A stretch of DNA of 35,517 nucleotides, taken from Vulcanimicrobiota bacterium. Its GTDB lineage: Bacteria; Vulcanimicrobiota; Vulcanimicrobiia; Vulcanimicrobiales; Vulcanimicrobiaceae. Below, one piece after another: positions 6,571-14,433 of this stretch. A program made the position numbers and the translations under genes. Under the pieces are notes generated by a model. The model was not told the DNA's origin and did no database searches. It saw nothing but the letters and a program-made list of their open reading frames with translations. Position 1 is the stretch's first letter, and every line of letters starts with the position of its first letter. Where the stretch lies: the NCBI GenBank assembly GCA_013044185.1, contig JABEUX010000018.1:1-35517 (forward strand), written 5' to 3'.

Positions 6571-7719
6571 ATGAACGCTCGCAGCAACGCCCTCCGTCGA
6601 ATCGCCGCCTTGGTGGCTTCATTCGCTTTTCTCGCGACGCTCGCCGCGCCGCAAGCAACGATGGCGGCGTTTTACGAGCGCGTGCTCGTGAAGAACATCG
6701 CGCGCGTTCAGGGCGTCACCTCGAATCAGCTCGTCGGGTACGGCGTCGTCGTCGGCCTCCAGGGAACCGGCGATTCGACCTCGGTCCTCTTCACCAGCCA
6801 GACGATCCAGAATATCCTCCAATCATTCGGGCTCACCGTCAGCAGCCAAGCCGTCCGGACGCGCGATGTCGCTGCGGTGATCGTCACTGCATCGCTGCCG
6901 CCGTTCGCGCACCAGGGCGATAAGATCGACGTCACTGTTTCGGCGATGGGCGACTCATCGACGCTGCAGGGCGGCACCTTGGTCCTTACCGAGTTGCACG
7001 CTGCGAACAACCTCGTCTACGCAACCGCCCAAGGACCGATCTCGGTCGGGGGGTTCGTCGCGGGGCCCGCGGCGGGGAATAGCGTGACGCAAAATTACAC
7101 CGCCGTCGGCATGGTGCCGCGCGGCGGCATCGTCGCCCGCAGTATGAAGACGCCGATCACGAACGGGAACGGGAGCGGATTCAACTATGTGTTGACGACC
7201 CCCGATTTTAAAACCGCAGCCGACCTCGCCTACACGCTCAACGGACGCTTTGGGTATGGCACCGCTCGCGCGCTCGACGCCGAAACGATTCACGTGACGT
7301 TGCCACCTGCGTACGCGGGAAATGTCGTGCAATTTCTCGCCGACGCATCCGATCTCGGCGTTCAGCAAGACGAACCCGCGATGGTCGTGATGAACGAGCG
7401 GACGGGCACGATCGTCTTCGGAGGAGATATCAAGCTCGCGCCCTGTGCGATCGCCCACGGCAACCTCACGATTACGATTTCGACGCGGAATAAAGTCGTC
7501 CAGCAACCCTTTACCACCGCATCGCCCGGCACGCAGAGCAATACCACGGTAACCGCGACCAATAAGGGCAAGCGCCTTGAGTTTATCGCCGGCGCTGCGA
7601 CGCTCGCATCGGTCGTGCGCGCGCTGAACACGCTGGGAGTGGCGCCTCGCGACCTCATTGCAATCGTCCAGGCACTCCGTCGTGCGGGATCCTTGCAAGC
7701 GGAGGTGGTCTTACAATAA
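6571..7719 (+). CDS. flgI: Flagellar P-ring protein FlgI
   Basis: FlgI forms the P ring around the rod in the peptidoglycan layer. The protein has 382 residues, typical of FlgI, and a signal peptide ending near residue 32 (TMAA). Family blocks are plain: RVQGVTSNQLVGYGVVVGLQGTGDS near the N-terminus, AHQGDKIDVTVSAMGDSSTLQGGTL, the PRGGIVAR segment, RTGTIVFGGDIKLAP and the C-terminal LGVAPRDLIAIVQALRRAGSLQAE. Its stop shares a base with the start of the next gene. With flgH, it shows that this organism has an outer membrane. No truncation or shift is seen. Confidence 0.97.
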   Translation: MNARSNALRRIAALVASFAFLATLAAPQATMAAFYERVLVKNIARVQGVTSNQLVGYGVVVGLQGTGDSTSVLFTSQTIQNILQSFGLTVSSQAVRTRDVAAVIVTASLPPFAHQGDKIDVTVSAMGDSSTLQGGTLVLTELHAANNLVYATAQGPISVGGFVAGPAAGNSVTQNYTAVGMVPRGGIVARSMKTPITNGNGSGFNYVLTTPDFKTAADLAYTLNGRFGYGTARALDAETIHVTLPPAYAGNVVQFLADASDLGVQQDEPAMVVMNERTGTIVFGGDIKLAPCAIAHGNLTITISTRNKVVQQPFTTASPGTQSNTTVTATNKGKRLEFIAGAATLASVVRALNTLGVAPRDLIAIVQALRRAGSLQAEVVLQ

Positions 7720-8057
7720 TGAGCGAGATTGGGAAAGCGGCGCCGACGCCTTTAACGCCGGTACAGCAGCAGGCAATGAAGCGGCTCGACCAGGCGGCGA
7801 CGCAACTCGAAGGCGTCTTCCTTCAACTCGTCATGGGTGCGATGGATAAAACCGTATCGCACGATTCGATTTTCGGCAAACAGAGTAACGGCGAGCGAAT
7901 CTTCCAGTCGATGCTCGATCAGCAGCGCGCCGAGCAGATGGCCAAGACCGGAAGCATTGGGATCGCCAAAATGTTGGAGGAGCAGCTCAAAGCGAGCGTT
8001 CTCTCCGATGCATCGCAGGAAGCAAAAGTGAACGTCAAGAGGAGTAGCGGACCGTGA
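7719..8057 (+). CDS. flgJ: Rod-binding protein, FlgJ N-terminal type
   Basis: A 112-residue protein corresponding to the rod-binding half of FlgJ, which caps the growing rod. The conserved part is QLEGVFLQLVMGAMDKTV, then FGKQSNGERIFQSMLDQQRAEQMAKTGSIGIAKMLEEQL. The peptidoglycan-hydrolysing half of enteric FlgJ is absent, as in many bacteria outside the gamma-Proteobacteria, so a separate muramidase would be needed to open the wall. The basic tail (about 98-112) is not conserved. The start overlaps the flgI stop by one base, and the end overlaps the next start by four. The name follows the domain and the flgI-flgJ order. Confidence 0.88.
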   Translation: MSEIGKAAPTPLTPVQQQAMKRLDQAATQLEGVFLQLVMGAMDKTVSHDSIFGKQSNGERIFQSMLDQQRAEQMAKTGSIGIAKMLEEQLKASVLSDASQEAKVNVKRSSGP

Positions 8058-8530
8058 GCGATTCATGGGAAATTTTTGCTCGAACGCTGGGAACGGAATC
8101 TGAAGCGCTGCGCCTCCTCGGCGAGCGGGCCCAGGCCCTTTCCAAAGCTTTGGTTCATCTCGACGCCGAGCAAATCTCGGTCGCTCAGCGCGAACTCGAT
8201 GAGGCTCGCGAGGCCTTTTCGCACGCTGCATCCGAGCGTCGGGCGATGCAAGTGCGCGGCTTCGGCACGATGACGTTGCGACAAGTCTGTAGTTACGCTC
8301 CTCCCGCGCTGGCGTGGGAAATGAATCAGCGCCTCGCCGAGCTGATGACGAGTTCCATTGGAGTGACGATTACGAATAACAACAATAAAGCGCTCATCGC
8401 CGGCGGCATGGATCGTTTGGTCAAGACGACCTTGGCAATGCAGCGCGCCGCGAGCGAACCGAGCACCTATCGTCGACGCGGTTTCGTCGCTCCGCCGAAT
8501 AACAGCGTCTTGGTGAGTAGTAAGGCATGA
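8054..8530 (+). CDS. flgN: FlgN-type chaperone
   Basis: A 158-residue helical protein in the place where flgN normally lies, just before flgK. FlgN binds the hook-filament junction proteins FlgK and FlgL before export. The N-terminal three-quarters is heptad-like and charged (LLGERAQALSKALVHLDAEQISVAQRELDEAREAF), as in FlgN. The C-terminal part includes ITNNNNKALIAGGMDRLVKTTLAM, resembling the FlgN tail. The GTG start lies in a GTGA overlap with flgJ, and the end overlaps flgK (ATGA), so it is tightly coupled to its presumed client. Family likeness is moderate; gene order carries much of the call. No flgM gene is seen beside it. Confidence 0.82.
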   Translation: MSDSWEIFARTLGTESEALRLLGERAQALSKALVHLDAEQISVAQRELDEAREAFSHAASERRAMQVRGFGTMTLRQVCSYAPPALAWEMNQRLAELMTSSIGVTITNNNNKALIAGGMDRLVKTTLAMQRAASEPSTYRRRGFVAPPNNSVLVSSKA

Positions 8531-10686
8531 GTTTCATCCCGCAAGGCACGTTCTTCGATCTCAGCATGATGGGTGGCGCGCTCAACGCCTTCCAGTATGC
8601 CGAGAGCGTGACCTCGAATAATATCGCGAACGTGAACACGCCCGGGGCCTCGCGTCAGAGCGTCATCCTCAACGAGGCGCCGCCGATCGCGGGCTCGCCG
8701 TTCGCGCCGACCAGTTCGCAGGGAACCGTCGGCGACGGCGTGCTCGTACAGCAGATCTTACGCATTCATTCCGATAACTACGACCAGCTCTATCGCGGGG
8801 CTACGGCGTCGCAAAATTATTACAATCTCGAACAAAATACGCTCAACGCGCTGCAGTCGACGCTCGGCGACCCCAATTCGGGGATCGGCGCGCAGTATAC
8901 GGCATTTCAAACGGCGATCAATCAACTCGTCGCTCAGGGTAGCGGGGCGCAGAGCACCTCGGTTCGTGCGAGTGTCATCGCGCAGGCCCAAGCGCTCTCC
9001 ACCGCACTGAATAATGCCTCGAGCGCGATCGTCACGCAGCAGAATTCCGCGCTCTCGCAGGCGACGACACTGGTGACGACCTCGAACGGGATCCTCGATC
9101 AGATCGGTGCGCTCAACGGCCAAATTCGCGCCGCAACCGCCGCGGGCGATAGCCCGAATACCTACAAAGATCAGCGCGACCACCTGATCACGCAACTCTC
9201 GCAGTACCTGTCGACGCAGACCTCGATCCAAGCGGATGGTTCGGTCTTGGTGAGTGTGAACGGGCAGGCGCTCGTCAACGATACGGTCGTCTACCACCTC
9301 GCGGCGCCGACGGTCGGTACTGCGAGCAACGGAACCTCGACCTTCAAGATCAACTTCCAGAGCACGCCCCCCGCCTCTTCGACCGCTCCCGGGATCCCGT
9401 TGGGGAGCGGCCAACTCGCCGCCCTGCAAGATCTCTATAACAACAAACTGACCGTCTATGGCCAACAGCTCGATCAGTTTGCGAGTTCTCTCGCGAACGA
9501 AGTCAATCGCATCACCCAGTCTGCCTACGACCAAAATGGGCAGGCGGGCGCCGCGCTCTTTCAACCGATCGTCGGAAATCTCCCAATCTCGGCCGGGAAC
9601 ATCAAAGCCGGCATCACCGATCCAGCGCAGTTTCCGATCGCCTTTGCCTCGACGGCAGCGGGCAGCTTGGTGATTCCGATGAACTCCGGCAATAACAGCA
9701 TCGATACCGCGGCTTCTCTGACGAACTACGCATCGCTGGCAAATCCGCCGACCGCACCGCTGGTGGGAACGTTGACGGTAACGATCAACGGTGTCCCGCA
9801 GACGTTTTCGTACAATACCGGCACGACCGATAGCAGCGTCAATGCCTTCGTCACCCATTTTAACGGCGCGCATCTCGGCGTCACCGCATCGTTCGACCCA
9901 AACTCGCAGCAGATCGTTTTCGCGCAGGATCCTACTAACGTCGACCCGGCGAGCCGAGCGGTGCAGGGCGGCGCGCCCCAGCAACCGGGCTTCACCATCA
10001 GCGATTCGCTCGATACCGTTCCGGGGACGACTCCCACGAATCAATATCTCCTCGGCGTACTCGGTGCGGGCGGCATCGACGGCGTCGCGCAAAACGCCGG
10101 GAACGCCTTCGGTGCTCAAGACAACTCCGGCGCGAACGCACTGCTCTCGGTCTTCTCGGCGAACGTCGGCGTGCCGGCATTACTGACGACGTCGCCGGCG
10201 GCGGCGACGGCGGGAACCGCAACGACGGTCGCGTTACCGGCGGGCGTCAATAATATCGCCGTCGGCCAAGTATTGACGATCGACGCGACATCGGGCGGCG
10301 GTGCGCCGCAAGAGAACGTGGTTGTCTCGGCGATCTCGGTCGATCCGACAACGGGTATCGAGTCGGTCACCTATACGCCGAGTCTCGCGCACGCCGCCGG
10401 ATACTCGGTGCAGAGCGCGCAGACGCAGACGCTCGGGCAGTTTTACGGAAACTTCGTGACGCGCGTCGGGCTCGATGGCCAGGCCGCGATTTCGGGAAAT
10501 CAAACGCAGACGACCTTGGCTAATAATATCAACCAAGTTCGCCAGAGCATCAGCGGCATCAACATCAACGAAGAGACCCAGCACCTCGTGCAATATCAAA
10601 ACGCATATTCCGCCGCAGCGCGCACGATCAACGTGATCAACCAGATGATGCAGACGCTTATCAATAACCTCGGCGTCGGGTCCTAG
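8527..10686 (+). CDS. flgK: Hook-filament junction protein FlgK (HAP1)
   Basis: FlgK joins hook and filament. The 719-residue protein has the family N-terminus (NAFQYAESVTSNNIANVNTPGASRQSV, about 19-45) and the C-terminal NEETQHLVQYQNAYSAAARTINVINQMMQTLIN. The long coiled segment with DQRDHLITQLSQYLSTQTSIQADGSVLVSVNGQALV (about 215-255) is a strong FlgK marker. It is longer than the usual 450-650 residues, with an extra Ser/Thr/Gly/Ala-rich middle part (about 380-640). That part probably forms surface-exposed domains and could be glycosylated. It overlaps flgN by four bases and precedes flgL by 17 bases. Confidence 0.96.
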   Translation: MSFIPQGTFFDLSMMGGALNAFQYAESVTSNNIANVNTPGASRQSVILNEAPPIAGSPFAPTSSQGTVGDGVLVQQILRIHSDNYDQLYRGATASQNYYNLEQNTLNALQSTLGDPNSGIGAQYTAFQTAINQLVAQGSGAQSTSVRASVIAQAQALSTALNNASSAIVTQQNSALSQATTLVTTSNGILDQIGALNGQIRAATAAGDSPNTYKDQRDHLITQLSQYLSTQTSIQADGSVLVSVNGQALVNDTVVYHLAAPTVGTASNGTSTFKINFQSTPPASSTAPGIPLGSGQLAALQDLYNNKLTVYGQQLDQFASSLANEVNRITQSAYDQNGQAGAALFQPIVGNLPISAGNIKAGITDPAQFPIAFASTAAGSLVIPMNSGNNSIDTAASLTNYASLANPPTAPLVGTLTVTINGVPQTFSYNTGTTDSSVNAFVTHFNGAHLGVTASFDPNSQQIVFAQDPTNVDPASRAVQGGAPQQPGFTISDSLDTVPGTTPTNQYLLGVLGAGGIDGVAQNAGNAFGAQDNSGANALLSVFSANVGVPALLTTSPAAATAGTATTVALPAGVNNIAVGQVLTIDATSGGGAPQENVVVSAISVDPTTGIESVTYTPSLAHAAGYSVQSAQTQTLGQFYGNFVTRVGLDGQAAISGNQTQTTLANNINQVRQSISGININEETQHLVQYQNAYSAAARTINVINQMMQTLINNLGVGS

Positions 10687-10703
10687 GGATAGGGAGTTCG
10701 AAC

Positions 10704-12005
10704 ATGCGTATCGCCACTTCAACGATCTACGAGCAACAGACCAATGCGATCGACAACCTCGTCGTTCAACAGGCAAACGAAGGGCAGCAACTTTCGACCG
10801 GAAAGTCGCTCAATCAACCTTCCGATAATCCGTCGGTGATCGCCGAGGATCTCGCTATTCGTACCGATGGTGCGCTGGGAACGCAAACCTCGTCGAACCT
10901 CACGAATCTCTCGAATCAACTCACCACCGTCGACGGCGCTTTGAGCTCGCTGACCAGCGTGCTGCAGCAGGTTCGCTCGCTGGCAATCCAAGGGGCGAGC
11001 GATAATGTGACTCCGTCGCAGCGTCAGGCGATCGCGACCCAGGTCAATCAGCTCTTTCAAGAGAGCGTTGGGCTCGCCAATACGCAGTTTGCCGGGCAAT
11101 ACGTCTTCGCTGGAACGGCGAACCCGGCTGGAACTCCGGTTCAGGCGGTCGGTACCGCACCGAACGGCATCACTTTTTCCGGAAATTTACAGTCCCAAAT
11201 TCAACGACTTCCTAACGGTCAGGTCGTCAATTCTTCGGTAACGTTTCAACAGGCCTTTAATTTCGCTTCGTCCGATGGTTCGCCCGATGTTTTTCAGGTC
11301 ATGAAGAATCTGCAACTCGCGCTTACCAGTTCGACGGTCGTCGACAAGAGCAGCGTCGCCGTCAACCAGGGCGGTGCATTTATAACGCTGGGAACGCAGC
11401 TCAACGCCGCTGGCTTCCTCACATCGATCGCGCCCGACGGGAGCGGCCAGATATCGATTAATATCTCCAGCGTCTCGGTACCATCGGGGGTAACCCTGAC
11501 CTTCGCATCTACCGCCACCATCGGTGCGGTCGTTGCCGCGATCGATGCGTCGGGTACCGGGGTTACCGCACAATTTTATCCGGGAAGCTTTCCGCAACAG
11601 GGCGCGGAGCGCTTAGTTCTGACCGACGCCGCAGGTGCCTTCCAGGTGAACAACGTGCCGAGCGCCGGTACGACGACCTCGGCGAACTTCACCTCGGTCT
11701 TTAACCTGCAAACGCAGGCAAATACGGTTCAGCAGCTCAGCACGCAACTTGGCGACATCGACCGGGTGATCCAGGGTGTCTCGAACGCGCGCGCCTTCCT
11801 TGGGTCAAATATTCAGGCGATCCAGGCTGCGGGGACGGCGGTGAACGCACAGGTTCTGAACGATACGCAGGTGCAATCCAATATCGAAGATACCAATATC
11901 GCTCAAGTGACGTCGCAGTTCTCGCTCACGCAGACGGCTCTGCAGGCCGCCTATAGCACGACGGCTCAGTTAGAGCAGAAGAGTCTTTTCGATTACATTA
12001 CGTAA
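10704..12005 (+). CDS. flgL: Hook-filament junction protein FlgL (HAP3)
   Basis: FlgL sits between FlgK and the flagellin filament. The 433-residue protein shows the flagellin-like N-terminus of FlgL (MRIATSTIYEQQTNAIDNL, then LSTGKSLNQPSDNPSVIAEDLAI) and the C-terminal SNIEDTNIAQVTSQFSLTQTALQAAYSTTAQLEQKSLFDYI. The middle (about 140-330) is a variable Ser/Thr/Gly-rich domain. GGGAG at about 10691-10695 is the ribosome binding site. The order flgK-flgL-fliW-csrA is common in Firmicutes and other phyla and supports the name. Confidence 0.95.
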   Translation: MRIATSTIYEQQTNAIDNLVVQQANEGQQLSTGKSLNQPSDNPSVIAEDLAIRTDGALGTQTSSNLTNLSNQLTTVDGALSSLTSVLQQVRSLAIQGASDNVTPSQRQAIATQVNQLFQESVGLANTQFAGQYVFAGTANPAGTPVQAVGTAPNGITFSGNLQSQIQRLPNGQVVNSSVTFQQAFNFASSDGSPDVFQVMKNLQLALTSSTVVDKSSVAVNQGGAFITLGTQLNAAGFLTSIAPDGSGQISINISSVSVPSGVTLTFASTATIGAVVAAIDASGTGVTAQFYPGSFPQQGAERLVLTDAAGAFQVNNVPSAGTTTSANFTSVFNLQTQANTVQQLSTQLGDIDRVIQGVSNARAFLGSNIQAIQAAGTAVNAQVLNDTQVQSNIEDTNIAQVTSQFSLTQTALQAAYSTTAQLEQKSLFDYIT

Positions 12006-12037
12006 GCGACGTAGAAACGGCGTACTAGAGAGGCTTT

Positions 12038-12547
12038 ATGGTATTGACGATGAATGAGGTGCCGGTGCAAAGTATGCCCGAGAACACGACGATCGAGTTC
12101 CCGCGTTTTGGATCCTTCACGTTTTCTCAGACCGATATTTTCGAGTTCGACTGGGGCTTACCGGGATTCCCCGCGCTCCATCGCTGGGTCGCTTTGACTC
12201 TCGATACACAACCGAATTTCGTCTGGCTGCAGAGCCTCGACGATCTCAACGTCGCGATCCCGACCGCCGACCCGTACGCGCTCTTCGAGGATTATGCGCC
12301 GCGCATTCCTGCGTACGCCGTCGCCTCGCTCGCCATCGCCGACCCGGCCGATTTTGCGACGCTCTGCGTCGTCATCGTTTCGGCGAACGCCGAAGAGATG
12401 TCGATGAACCTTTTTGCGCCGATCCTCCTGAATCTGAAAAGTCGCCGGGGGCGCCAGGTTCCGCTCGATGGCAGCTCCTACTCGGTTCGTACGCCGATGC
12501 CCAGAAAGAGCGGCGCCGGCGAATCGGTCGCCCCTCAGGGCGGCTAG
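12038..12547 (+). CDS. fliW: Flagellar assembly factor FliW
   Basis: FliW binds flagellin and, when flagellin is scarce, binds CsrA and blocks it; this partner switch is known from Bacillus subtilis and Campylobacter. The 169-residue protein has the family pattern: IFEFDWGLPGFPALHRWVALTLDTQPNFVWLQSLDDLNVAIPTADP (about 32-77), then FATLCVVIV and the closing MSMNLFAPILLNLKSRRGRQV block. An unconserved tail of about 25 residues follows. GAGAGGC at about 12028-12034 is the ribosome binding site. It lies directly before csrA and flagellin, its two functional partners. Confidence 0.95.
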   Translation: MVLTMNEVPVQSMPENTTIEFPRFGSFTFSQTDIFEFDWGLPGFPALHRWVALTLDTQPNFVWLQSLDDLNVAIPTADPYALFEDYAPRIPAYAVASLAIADPADFATLCVVIVSANAEEMSMNLFAPILLNLKSRRGRQVPLDGSSYSVRTPMPRKSGAGESVAPQGG

Positions 12548-12644
12548 CGACTCCGCATAGCGCAGGGGGGGGGACTCCTTCCCGCGAAAATTGCCCTCGA
12601 AGCGAGCCCATCTGCGGCTTGCAGCAGCCACGGAGGGCAGCCCA
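12548..12644 (+). promoter_or_regulatory. csrA leader with G9 run and GGA motifs
   Basis: The 97-base gap holds nine G in a row (12565-12573) ending in GGA (12572-12574). A small hairpin with GGCT/AGCC arms lies near 12616-12629, and the csrA ribosome binding site GGAGGG is at 12632-12637. GGA motifs, one overlapping the ribosome binding site, are how CsrA binds RNA, so self-regulation is possible. The G run may also be a slippage point. Confidence 0.4.
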
Positions 12645-12908
12645 ATGCTCGTACTTAGCCGCAAAGCGAATCAGTCGATCATGATCGGCGACGATATTCG
12701 TCTCGTGGTCGTTTCGCTCGATCACGACCAGGTGAAGCTCGGCATCGATGCCCCGCGGGAGATCCCGGTTCACCGCTCGGAGGTCTACGAAGAGATCCAG
12801 CGGGCGAACCAGCGCGCCGCCGCCGAATCGCCCACCTCTGGGGAACCTGCCGTCGGGAAGACGGGCATCGCCGCCCTTCGACCACATATCCCCTCGAAAA
12901 AGCGCTAA
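12645..12908 (+). CDS. csrA: Carbon storage regulator CsrA
   Basis: CsrA is a small RNA-binding translational regulator; beside fliW and flagellin its expected target is the flagellin leader. The 87 residues start with the invariant [18 protein letters not shown] and continue with [26 protein letters not shown], which carries the RNA-binding residues R6/R45-like and the helix that FliW contacts. A tail of about 30 residues beyond the core ([13 protein letters not shown] onward) makes it longer than the common 60-75. The ATG at 12645 follows GGAGGG at 12632-12637; an upstream in-frame ATG at 12591 would add 18 unconserved residues and is rejected. Confidence 0.96.
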   Translation: MLVLSRKANQSIMIGDDIRLVVVSLDHDQVKLGIDAPREIPVHRSEVYEEIQRANQRAAAESPTSGEPAVGKTGIAALRPHIPSKKR

Positions 12909-12925
12909 AAAAGGCTCCGTCCCGC

Positions 12926-12953
12926 TAAAGTCGCTGCTCGTGTCCTCCGATAC
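12926..12953 (+). promoter_or_regulatory. sigma-28-like promoter before flagellin
   Basis: TAAA at 12926-12929, a 16-base spacer, and TCCGATAC at 12946-12953. The spacer length equals that of the flgF and flaG promoters. It lies just after csrA and about 85 bases before the flagellin start, where a late-class promoter is expected. Confidence 0.65.
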
Positions 12954-12956
12954 CCA

Positions 12957-13032
12957 GAGGGAGGGGGCAGGACGCTCCCTCGCAGATGACTAGTCTCTAC
13001 CTGTGCGCTCAGCGCGCAACAATCAAGGAGGA
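12957..13032 (+). promoter_or_regulatory. likely CsrA-binding leader of flagellin
   Basis: GAGGGAG (12957-12963) pairs with CTCCCTC (12975-12981); the 11-base loop holds GGA at 12970-12972. A second GGA pair lies in the ribosome binding site AAGGAGGA (13025-13032), eight bases or less from the start. One GGA in a hairpin loop and one on the ribosome binding site is the layout known for CsrA on the hag leader of Bacillus. If transcription starts near 12960, the stem would lose its first two or three bases. Confidence 0.55.
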
Positions 13033-13038
13033 ACCACC

Positions 13039-14316
13039 ATGGCTCAAGGTCTGAGCATCGCCAACAACCTGTTGGCAAATAGCGTTCAGTTTAACCTGAA
13101 CAATAACCAGGCTGCGCTGAAGAACATTGTTACTCAGCTTTCGTCTGGCTTGCGCATCAACTCCGCGGCGGACGATCCGTCCGGACTCGCCATCGCAACG
13201 AACCTGCAAACGCAGGTCGATGGCTTCAACACCGCCGTACAGAACGTCCAGAACGCGAACAACGCGGCGCAGGTCGCGCTCGGTGCGCTTTCGACGACGA
13301 CCGACATTCTGCAACGCATTCGTAGTCTCGCGGTCGAGGCTTCGTCTTCGCTCAATAGCAACCAGGATCGCCTCAACCTTCAGGCTGAAGTGAGCCAGCT
13401 GCTCCTTGAAGTGAACAGCATCTCGCAGAGCGTCAACTTCAACGGACAGCCGCTCCTCGATGGTAGCCATGCTGGCTTCCAGCCGCAGGTGCAAGCCGCG
13501 TTGAACGTCACCTCGAACTCGGCGCTCTCCACCAACGGAGCGCTCCAAGTCTCGGGCTTCAACTACGGCTTCCTCGCCGCTTCGGCGGTCGCGAGCGCCA
13601 CGAACTTCTACACGACGGCAGCCGGCGTCGCAGCCGGTCTCTCGGGTGCGACGGGTTCGACGCTCGATGGGACGATCGAACTGCAGGTGGTGAACACCGG
13701 CGTCTCGATCGCCGTTCAAGAGACCTTCGTCGCCAGCGCGACGGGCCAGGTCTGCGTCTCGAGCACGCTCTACGGTGCCACCAGCATCGCAGGTGCGTTC
13801 GACAACGTGAACGTCACCATCGGTACGATCAGCTCGCTCGATGTCGGCGTAACGTCGTACGTCAAAGTGACGCAGAACGTTGCGGCGCTGACCAATCCGA
13901 ACAACCCCGCGTTCAACTTCCAATCGGGAGCGAACGAGGGCGACGTCATCCAAATCGGCATCCAGGCAACGAATACGCAGACCCTGCGCATCTCGAATAT
14001 CAACCTGGCGCTCTCGGCGGCGAACAACCCGTCGATCGGTTCGGAAGATGCCATCGGTCAGATCGACCAGGCGCTCAACACGATTCTCAACCAGCAGGCG
14101 CTCCTCGGCGCGGTCGTCGTTCGTCTGAACGAGGATTCGCAGAACGCGAATATCGCGGCCGTGAACCTGCAGGCCTCGGAATCGTCGATCCGCGACCTCA
14201 ATGTCGGTCAGGCTACGACGCAGTTCACGAAACTGCAAGTGCTGGTACAGGTCGGCACCTCGGTGTTGGCTCAGTCCAACACGAACGCTCAGTCGGTTCT
14301 CGGACTCTTCCGCTAA
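13039..14316 (+). CDS. fliC: Flagellin
   Basis: This is the filament subunit, 425 residues. The N-terminal D0/D1 part is canonical (ALKNIVTQLSSGLRINSAADDPSGLAIATNL, then QRIRSLAVEASS and SQSVNFNGQPLLDG). The C-terminal D1/D0 part also is (EDAIGQIDQALNTILNQQALLGAV, SSIRDLNVGQATTQFTKLQVLVQVGTSVLAQSNTNAQSVLGLF). The middle (about 150-335) is a variable Ser/Thr-rich domain and a likely glycosylation target, given the glycosyltransferases that follow. One cysteine (C239, in GQVCVSS) lies there; flagellins almost always lack cysteine. The ATG at 13039 follows AAGGAGGA; an in-frame upstream ATG at 13003 would add 12 residues and is rejected. A strong terminator follows. Confidence 0.97.
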   Translation: MAQGLSIANNLLANSVQFNLNNNQAALKNIVTQLSSGLRINSAADDPSGLAIATNLQTQVDGFNTAVQNVQNANNAAQVALGALSTTTDILQRIRSLAVEASSSLNSNQDRLNLQAEVSQLLLEVNSISQSVNFNGQPLLDGSHAGFQPQVQAALNVTSNSALSTNGALQVSGFNYGFLAASAVASATNFYTTAAGVAAGLSGATGSTLDGTIELQVVNTGVSIAVQETFVASATGQVCVSSTLYGATSIAGAFDNVNVTIGTISSLDVGVTSYVKVTQNVAALTNPNNPAFNFQSGANEGDVIQIGIQATNTQTLRISNINLALSAANNPSIGSEDAIGQIDQALNTILNQQALLGAVVVRLNEDSQNANIAAVNLQASESSIRDLNVGQATTQFTKLQVLVQVGTSVLAQSNTNAQSVLGLFR

Positions 14317-14344
14317 GGCGGAATCCTCGGGTAACCAACCTGGG

Positions 14345-14376
14345 ATCGGGGCTCGCGCAAGCGGGCCCCGATTTTT
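14345..14376 (+). terminator. intrinsic terminator after flagellin
   Basis: A 12-base-pair stem (14345-14356 with 14361-14372, one G-U pair) closes a GCAA tetraloop and is followed by T through 14376. It lies 28 bases after the flagellin stop. It should make flagellin mainly a single-gene transcript. Confidence 0.92.
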
Positions 14377-14396
14377 GCATGCGTCGGGTAAACGAG

Positions 14397-14424
14397 TAAG
14401 AGGCCGTCACGAAGATGCCGAAGA
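14397..14424 (+). promoter_or_regulatory. possible sigma-28-like promoter before the glycosyltransferase genes
   Basis: TAAG (14397-14400), a 16-base spacer and GCCGAAGA (14417-14424). The spacing equals that of the better candidates, but the boxes match less well. It lies between the flagellin terminator and the first glycosyltransferase, only about 10 bases before the start codon, so the leader would be very short. Confidence 0.38.
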
Positions 14425-14433
14425 GAAGAGAGA

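Noticed and set aside
7719-8057. FlgJ as a broken gene missing its muramidase half
   Set aside because: Short, rod-binding-only FlgJ is normal in many phyla, and the downstream sequence is a different gene in another frame.
8758-10119. 453-codon reverse frame over flgK
   Set aside because: It is the mirror of flgK codon bias; the protein is Arg-rich and without known motifs.
12591-12644. Upstream ATG for csrA
   Set aside because: CsrA proteins begin with MLVLSRK, and GGAGGG is placed for the ATG at 12645.
13009-14238. 409-codon reverse frame over flagellin
   Set aside because: It covers flagellin almost exactly and is a mirror frame with about one Arg in five residues.
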